In this document: piece after piece, positions 33,344 to 37,343 of the stretch
Layout of the letters: every line of letters begins with the position of its first letter
Numbering within the stretch: position 1 is the first letter of the stretch
Source of the DNA: an uncultured Dorea sp.
GTDB lineage: Bacteria > Bacillota > Clostridia > Lachnospirales > Lachnospiraceae
Direction: 5' to 3'
NCBI GenBank assembly: GCA_934307335.1
Contig: CAKRCL010000009.1
Coordinates: forward strand, 1 to 37,343
DNA: 37,343 nt
Notes under the pieces: model-generated
Databases searched by the model: none
What the model saw: only the letters and a program-made list of their open reading frames with translations
Told to the model about the DNA's origin: nothing
Translations under genes and position numbers: made by a program

Positions 33344-34933
33344 ATGTCAAAGGAAGTATTGTGTATTATCTTGCTTGTCGTATTCTTTGCAATTATGATT
33401 TATGTTGGATTTTATTCCAGAAAGCATGCGACAGATGTGAACGGTTTTGTTCTTGGAGGGCGTGGCGTCGGTCCGTGGCTGACGGCATTTGCTTTTGGAA
33501 CATCGTATTTTTCAGCTGTTATTTTCGTAGGCTATGCGGGACAGTTTGGATGGAACTTTGGATTGGCCAGTACATGGGCTGGACTTGGAAATGCATTTAT
33601 CGGATCGTTGCTCGCGTGGAACATACTTGGAAGAAGAACCCGTATTATGACCCAGCGTGTGGATGCTAAGACGATGCCGGATTTCTTTGGTAAGAGATTT
33701 GAAAGTGTGCCGCTTAAGGTGACGGCATCAGTCATTGTATTCATTTTCTTGATTCCATACACGGCGTCCTTATACAATGGGCTTTCCAGTCTCTTTGGAC
33801 TTGTGTTTGATATTCCGTACTGGCTTGTTATTTTAATTATGGCAGTTCTGACTGGATTTTATGTTATTTTCGGTGGGTACATGGCAACGGCGATTAATGA
33901 TTTTATTCAGGGAATCATTATGCTGTTTGGAATATGCGCGGTAATCGGAGCGGTACTTGCGGACAACGGAGGATTTCAGGAGGCAACAAAGACACTGGCA
34001 GCCGTGACAGGTGATGCAGGATGGCAGGGAGCATACACCGCGTTTTTGGGACCGGATCCGATGGCGCTTTTATTTGTAGTAATTCTGACTTCCCTTGGAA
34101 CATGGGGACTGCCACAGATGGTTGGTAAATTTTATGCTATAAAGAGTGAAAAAGATATACATAAAGGAACGGTTATATCCACAGTGTTTGCTATTATTGT
34201 TGCCGGAGGCTGCTATTTCCTCGGAGGATTCGGAAGACTGTATGCAGATAAAGTAACCATCAATCCAGCTACCGGGAAACCGCTGTTCGACACCATTGTG
34301 CCGACGATGTTATCCACACTTCCGGCACTTGTCATAGCAGTGGTCATTGTGCTTGTATTATCTGCGTCCATGTCCACCCTTTCATCACTGGTACTGACAT
34401 CAAGTTCTACATTTACACTGGATGTGATCAAGCCTGCATCTAAGAAAGAAATGTCTGAGAAAAAGCAGGTATTTGTTATGAGGGTGTTTATTGTATTTTT
34501 TATTTTTGTGTCGGCAGTCATTGCGATTTTTAAAGATGCACATCCGGAAATAACATTTATCGCACAGATGATGGGAGTTTCCTGGGGCGCACTTGCAGGA
34601 TCATTCCTGGCACCATTTTTATATGGACTGTACTGGAAAGGCGTGACAAAAGCTTCTGCATTTGTTTGTTTTATATGGGGCTGTGCAGTGGCAGTTATCC
34701 AGCTTTTTATTACGCTTGGAGGAGTTGATGTGAGTGGATGGGGACCAGTGCTTGGATACATTTTTAAATCATCTATCAATTCCGGGGTGGTCGCTATGGT
34801 TGGTGGACTCATTCTTGTTCCGGTCGTGAGTCTCTTTACAAAGAAACAGGATCCGAAAGTAATTGATGATTTGTTTGCATGTTATGAAGAGAAAGTTATG
34901 ACGACGAGAAAAGAAGCACTTGAGGATGAATAA
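33344..34933 (+). CDS. Sodium:solute symporter family protein
   Basis: A 529-residue SSS-family transporter with about 13 membrane segments, moving a solute with sodium. Family features are GFVLGGRGVGPWLTAFAFGTSYFSA near residue 40, the YVIFGGYMATAINDFIQGIIM stretch, and the ALVIAVVIVLVLSASMSTLSSLVL segment in the later sodium-binding region. The substrate (proline, pantothenate, a sugar or other) cannot be told from sequence. TTGGAGGAA at 33328-33336 precedes the ATG. It is a single gene with its own promoter, an operator-like repeat and a terminator. Confidence 0.88.
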   Translation: MSKEVLCIILLVVFFAIMIYVGFYSRKHATDVNGFVLGGRGVGPWLTAFAFGTSYFSAVIFVGYAGQFGWNFGLASTWAGLGNAFIGSLLAWNILGRRTRIMTQRVDAKTMPDFFGKRFESVPLKVTASVIVFIFLIPYTASLYNGLSSLFGLVFDIPYWLVILIMAVLTGFYVIFGGYMATAINDFIQGIIMLFGICAVIGAVLADNGGFQEATKTLAAVTGDAGWQGAYTAFLGPDPMALLFVVILTSLGTWGLPQMVGKFYAIKSEKDIHKGTVISTVFAIIVAGGCYFLGGFGRLYADKVTINPATGKPLFDTIVPTMLSTLPALVIAVVIVLVLSASMSTLSSLVLTSSSTFTLDVIKPASKKEMSEKKQVFVMRVFIVFFIFVSAVIAIFKDAHPEITFIAQMMGVSWGALAGSFLAPFLYGLYWKGVTKASAFVCFIWGCAVAVIQLFITLGGVDVSGWGPVLGYIFKSSINSGVVAMVGGLILVPVVSLFTKKQDPKVIDDLFACYEEKVMTTRKEALEDE

Positions 34934-35021
34934 AAAGATGACAGAATCTAACAGGCCTATTGCCCATGGTTAAAGAATTGAGTCTGAAATTTGAAAAGAT
35001 ATACAGATGTTAAAAAAAATC

Positions 35022-35062
35022 AAGAAAAGTGATTAAAAATGTCACTTTTCTTTTTTTTTTTT
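35022..35062 (+). terminator. Terminator after the symporter gene
   Basis: Arms 35022-35032 and 35042-35052 pair over 11 bp around a 9-nt loop, followed by a run of T to 35062. It lies 89 bases after the symporter stop and 72 before the leuA start. No T-box or leucine attenuator features are seen after it. Confidence 0.88.
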
Positions 35063-35133
35063 ATATGGTAGTATGAGCAAGTGCAAAAAAAGACAATTAG
35101 TTTGATAAATATTAACTTGAAAGGATGATAGAC

Positions 35134-37122
35134 ATGAAGAATTTTGAAAAATATGAAAAGACTTATTTTATGCCGCCGGTTGTCACATATGATTGGGTGA
35201 AAAAGACAGAGATTGAGAAACCACCGGTGTGGTGTAGTGTTGATTTGAGAGATGGTAACCAGGCTTTGATCGAGCCTATGAGTCTTGAGGAGAAACTGGA
35301 GTTCTTTCAGATGTTAGTAGATATCGGCTTTAAAGAGATTGAGGTCGGATTTCCGGCAGCTTCTGAGACGGAATATAAGTTCATGAGAACTTTGATTGAG
35401 AAGAATATGATTCCAGATGATGTGACAGTTCAGGTATTGACTCAGGCGAGAGAACATATTATTAAAAAGACCTTTGAAGCAGTAAAGGGTGCTCCGCATG
35501 CAGTGATTCATCTGTATAATTCAACATCTGTAGCACAGAGAGAACAGGTATTTAGAAAAGATAAAGAGCAGATTAAAAAGATTGCCATTGATGGAGCAGA
35601 GTTACTTTTGAAATTGGCTAATGAAACAGATGGAAACTTCACATTTGAGTACAGCCCAGAGAGTTTTTCCGGAACTGAAGTAGATTATGCAGTTGAAGTT
35701 TGTAATGCTGTTTTGGATGTATGGAAACCAACTGCAGATAATAAAGCAATTATTAATATTCCAACAACTGTTGAAAATGCAATTCCACATGTGTTTGCCT
35801 GCCAGTTGGAGTATGTAGATAAGAATCTGAAATACAGAGATAATGTAGTATTAAGTCTTCACCCACACAATGATCGTGGTTGTGGTGTCGCAACTGCTGA
35901 ACTTGGAATTCTGGCAGGAGCAGATCGTATCGAAGGTACATTATTCGGAAATGGAGAACGTACCGGTAATGTTGATATTGTCACATTAGGATTAAATATG
36001 TTCTCACATGGTGTGGATCCAAAGCTTGATTTCAGTGATATGCATCATATTCGTGAGACGTATGAAAGACTGACGAGAATGCATGTATATGAGCGGCAGC
36101 CATATGCAGGAGACCTTGTATTTACTGCGTTTTCTGGTTCACATCAAGATGCGATTGCCAAAGGAATGGCATGGAGAGATGAAAAGAAATGTGATAAATG
36201 GACAGTTCCATATCTTCCAATTGATCCTCAGGATGTTGGAAGAAAATATGATTCTGATGTTATTCGTATCAATAGTCAGTCTGGTAAGGGCGGCGTGAAC
36301 TATATCCTGAAACAGAGTCATGGTATCAATCTTCCGAAAGAGATGCGTGAAGAAGTCGGATATCTTGTTAAGGGTGTATCTGACCGTGCACATAAAGAAT
36401 TAACGCCAGAGCTTGTATATCAGATTTTCTCTGATAATTACATTAATACAAAACCGGTATTCCATATCGATGAATGTCATTTTAGACAAGTGAATGGAAT
36501 TACGGCGGAAGTTACGATTAATCATGAAAAAGAGAGTCAGATTATTACGGCAAATGGAAATGGACGTCTTGATGCTGTGAGCAATGCGATCAAGCAGTAT
36601 TTTAATGTCAGCTATGAACTGAGTTTCTACGAAGAACATTCTCTGACGAAAGGATCTTCTTCTAAGGCAGTAGCATATGTAGGTATCATAAGTAAAGAAA
36701 AGACTTTCTGGGGCGTTGGAGTAGATGCCGATATTATTAAGGCGTCTGTTGAAGCGCTGACAGTTGCAGTAAATAAACTGGAAGAAATTGGAAGTGCCAA
36801 TGCGTGTAAAGATGCACGTATGATTGAAATATTGAATTATATTCAGGAAAATTATATCGATATTACATTGGATGACCTTTCCGAGAAGTTCTTCCTGTCA
36901 AAACCATACATTTCCAAATATATTAAAGAAAAATCAGGGTCTACATTCGGAGAGTTAGTGAAGAAAATCCGTATGAAAAAGGCCAGAGCACTTCTTAAGA
37001 GCAGCAATATGACAGTGGAAAACATAGCACTTTCTGTCGGATATCAGAATGTAGAACACTTTAACAGGCTGTTTAAAAAAGCTTATAATATGACTCCGAT
37101 CCAGTTTAGAAATCAAAAATAA
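35134..37122 (+). CDS. leuA: 2-Isopropylmalate synthase fused to an AraC-type DNA-binding domain
   Basis: LeuA condenses acetyl-CoA with 2-oxoisovalerate, the first committed step to leucine. Residues about 1-440 form the DRE-TIM barrel (type 2 LeuA) with the metal-binding D37 in SVDLRDGNQ and H243/H245 in HPHNDRG. Residues about 440-555 are the leucine-binding regulatory domain. Residues about 562-662 are a full AraC/XylS double helix-turn-helix: LDDLSEKFFLSKPYISKYIKE is the first and MTVENIALSVGYQNVEHFNRLFKK the second, ending in the usual MTPIQFR. The frame is unbroken, with no linker. ATG 35134 has AAAGGATG upstream; ATG 35125 overlaps it. The fusion suggests that leucine binding may control both catalysis and DNA binding. 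Confidence 0.92.
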   Translation: MKNFEKYEKTYFMPPVVTYDWVKKTEIEKPPVWCSVDLRDGNQALIEPMSLEEKLEFFQMLVDIGFKEIEVGFPAASETEYKFMRTLIEKNMIPDDVTVQVLTQAREHIIKKTFEAVKGAPHAVIHLYNSTSVAQREQVFRKDKEQIKKIAIDGAELLLKLANETDGNFTFEYSPESFSGTEVDYAVEVCNAVLDVWKPTADNKAIINIPTTVENAIPHVFACQLEYVDKNLKYRDNVVLSLHPHNDRGCGVATAELGILAGADRIEGTLFGNGERTGNVDIVTLGLNMFSHGVDPKLDFSDMHHIRETYERLTRMHVYERQPYAGDLVFTAFSGSHQDAIAKGMAWRDEKKCDKWTVPYLPIDPQDVGRKYDSDVIRINSQSGKGGVNYILKQSHGINLPKEMREEVGYLVKGVSDRAHKELTPELVYQIFSDNYINTKPVFHIDECHFRQVNGITAEVTINHEKESQIITANGNGRLDAVSNAIKQYFNVSYELSFYEEHSLTKGSSSKAVAYVGIISKEKTFWGVGVDADIIKASVEALTVAVNKLEEIGSANACKDARMIEILNYIQENYIDITLDDLSEKFFLSKPYISKYIKEKSGSTFGELVKKIRMKKARALLKSSNMTVENIALSVGYQNVEHFNRLFKKAYNMTPIQFRNQK

Positions 37123-37141
37123 ATATTATGTAAGTGTTTTC

Positions 37142-37182
37142 AAAAGCGGTTTTGAGCTAAATGCCCAAACCGCTTTTAGATT
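37142..37182 (+). terminator. Terminator after leuA
   Basis: Arms 37142-37152 and 37167-37177 pair perfectly over 11 bp (AAAAGCGGTTT type) around a 14-nt loop, followed by TTTTAGATTTTT. Confidence 0.88.
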
Positions 37183-37238
37183 TTTGAAAAAAGTCATAAC
37201 AATTATACAAAAATCGTCAAAACCTTAACAAAACTACT

Positions 37239-37253
37239 TTGAAAGCGTTGCCA
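37239..37253 (+). promoter_or_regulatory. cre-like site (CcpA)
   Basis: The 15 bases match WTGNAANCGNWNNCW at every defined position and overlap the -35 box of the following promoter, the placement expected for catabolite repression. Confidence 0.6.
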
Positions 37254-37276
37254 TTTATAGGTAAAAAAGTTATAAT
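37248..37276 (+). promoter_or_regulatory. Promoter of the last, truncated gene
   Basis: TTGCCA (37248-37253), 17-base spacer, perfect TATAAT (37271-37276), about 58 bases before the start codon. Confidence 0.8.
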
Positions 37277-37334
37277 AAATTTGGCGAAATTTTGGTATAA
37301 CCATATTTTAATAAAGAAAATGGAGGGCTAAATT

Positions 37335-37343
37335 ATGGGCAAC
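37335..37343 (+). CDS. Start of a gene cut by the window edge
   Basis: ATG at 37335 follows GGAGGG at 37322-37327 by 7 bases and encodes Met-Gly-Asn before the window ends. A strong promoter overlapping a cre-like site suggests a carbon-regulated gene. The product cannot be told. Confidence 0.65.

Noticed and set aside
34213..34812. 199-codon open frame opposite the symporter gene
   Set aside because: It is antisense to a clear membrane protein, without ribosome binding site or recognisable domain; a shadow of biased codon use.
34934..35133. T-box or leader-peptide control before leuA
   Set aside because: No T-box motif or leucine-rich leader frame is visible; the hairpin there is best explained as the terminator of the symporter gene.

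Overview
The window looks like a chromosomal segment of a low-to-mid GC anaerobic Firmicute, most likely Clostridia of the Lachnospiraceae type. The grounds are the AT-rich codon use, strong GGAGG-type ribosome binding sites, TTGACA/TATAAT promoters, a TPP riboswitch before thiC, several type I signal peptidases, and oxygen-sensitive iron-sulfur enzymes. No insertion sequence, phage gene or CRISPR array was seen. The species assignment is inference from gene content only.

Layout. 1-4965: housekeeping genes on the + strand (signal peptidase, RbgA GTPase, second signal peptidase, RNase HII, YraN, PgeF-type multicopper/nucleoside enzyme, MscS channel), closed by a bidirectional terminator shared with a minus-strand tRNA-Thr(CGT). 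5156-6817: minus-strand thiC with TPP riboswitch, terminator and promoter. 6931-8931: third signal peptidase and a xanthine/uracil-type permease. 8965-21387: the centrepiece, one apparent operon of twelve genes. It starts from a strong promoter and a 190-nt structured leader ending in an intrinsic terminator. It encodes a nitrogenase-like trio (NifH-, NifD- and NifK-like), HypF, HypC, HypD and HypE, a TM1266-family small protein, a second NifH/NifD/NifK-like trio, and a prepilin peptidase. 21459-23028: convergent ABC transporter (permease plus ATPase, no binding protein). 23115-26404: queH, argH, asd. 26716-32984: orphan AAA ATPase, polyphosphate kinase, topoisomerase III, left-handed beta-helix protein. 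33008-33181: a long imperfect inverted repeat. 33231-34933: sodium/solute symporter. 35134-37122: 2-isopropylmalate synthase carrying a C-terminal AraC-type DNA-binding domain. The window ends at the start of a further gene whose promoter overlaps a cre-like catabolite repression site.

How the parts fit. HypF, HypE, HypC and HypD are the enzymes that make and carry the Fe(CN)2CO unit of [NiFe]-hydrogenases, and their key residues are intact here. The nickel-insertion proteins HypA/HypB, the hydrogenase subunits and the maturation protease are absent from the operon. Instead the Hyp genes sit between two complete ATP-dependent nitrogenase-like reductase sets. Each NifH-like protein has the P-loop and both cluster cysteines. 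The NifD/NifK-like proteins keep only a reduced cysteine set and lack the FeMo-cofactor ligand positions. My inference is that this is not nitrogen fixation and not a hydrogenase locus. It may be a pathway in which a CN/CO-ligated iron, or the Hyp enzymes themselves, serve a nitrogenase-like cofactor or enzyme. One trio could act as a scaffold (NifEN-like) and the other as the catalyst. I know of no described system with this composition. The second unusual gene is the LeuA-AraC fusion, which suggests an enzyme that also binds DNA.
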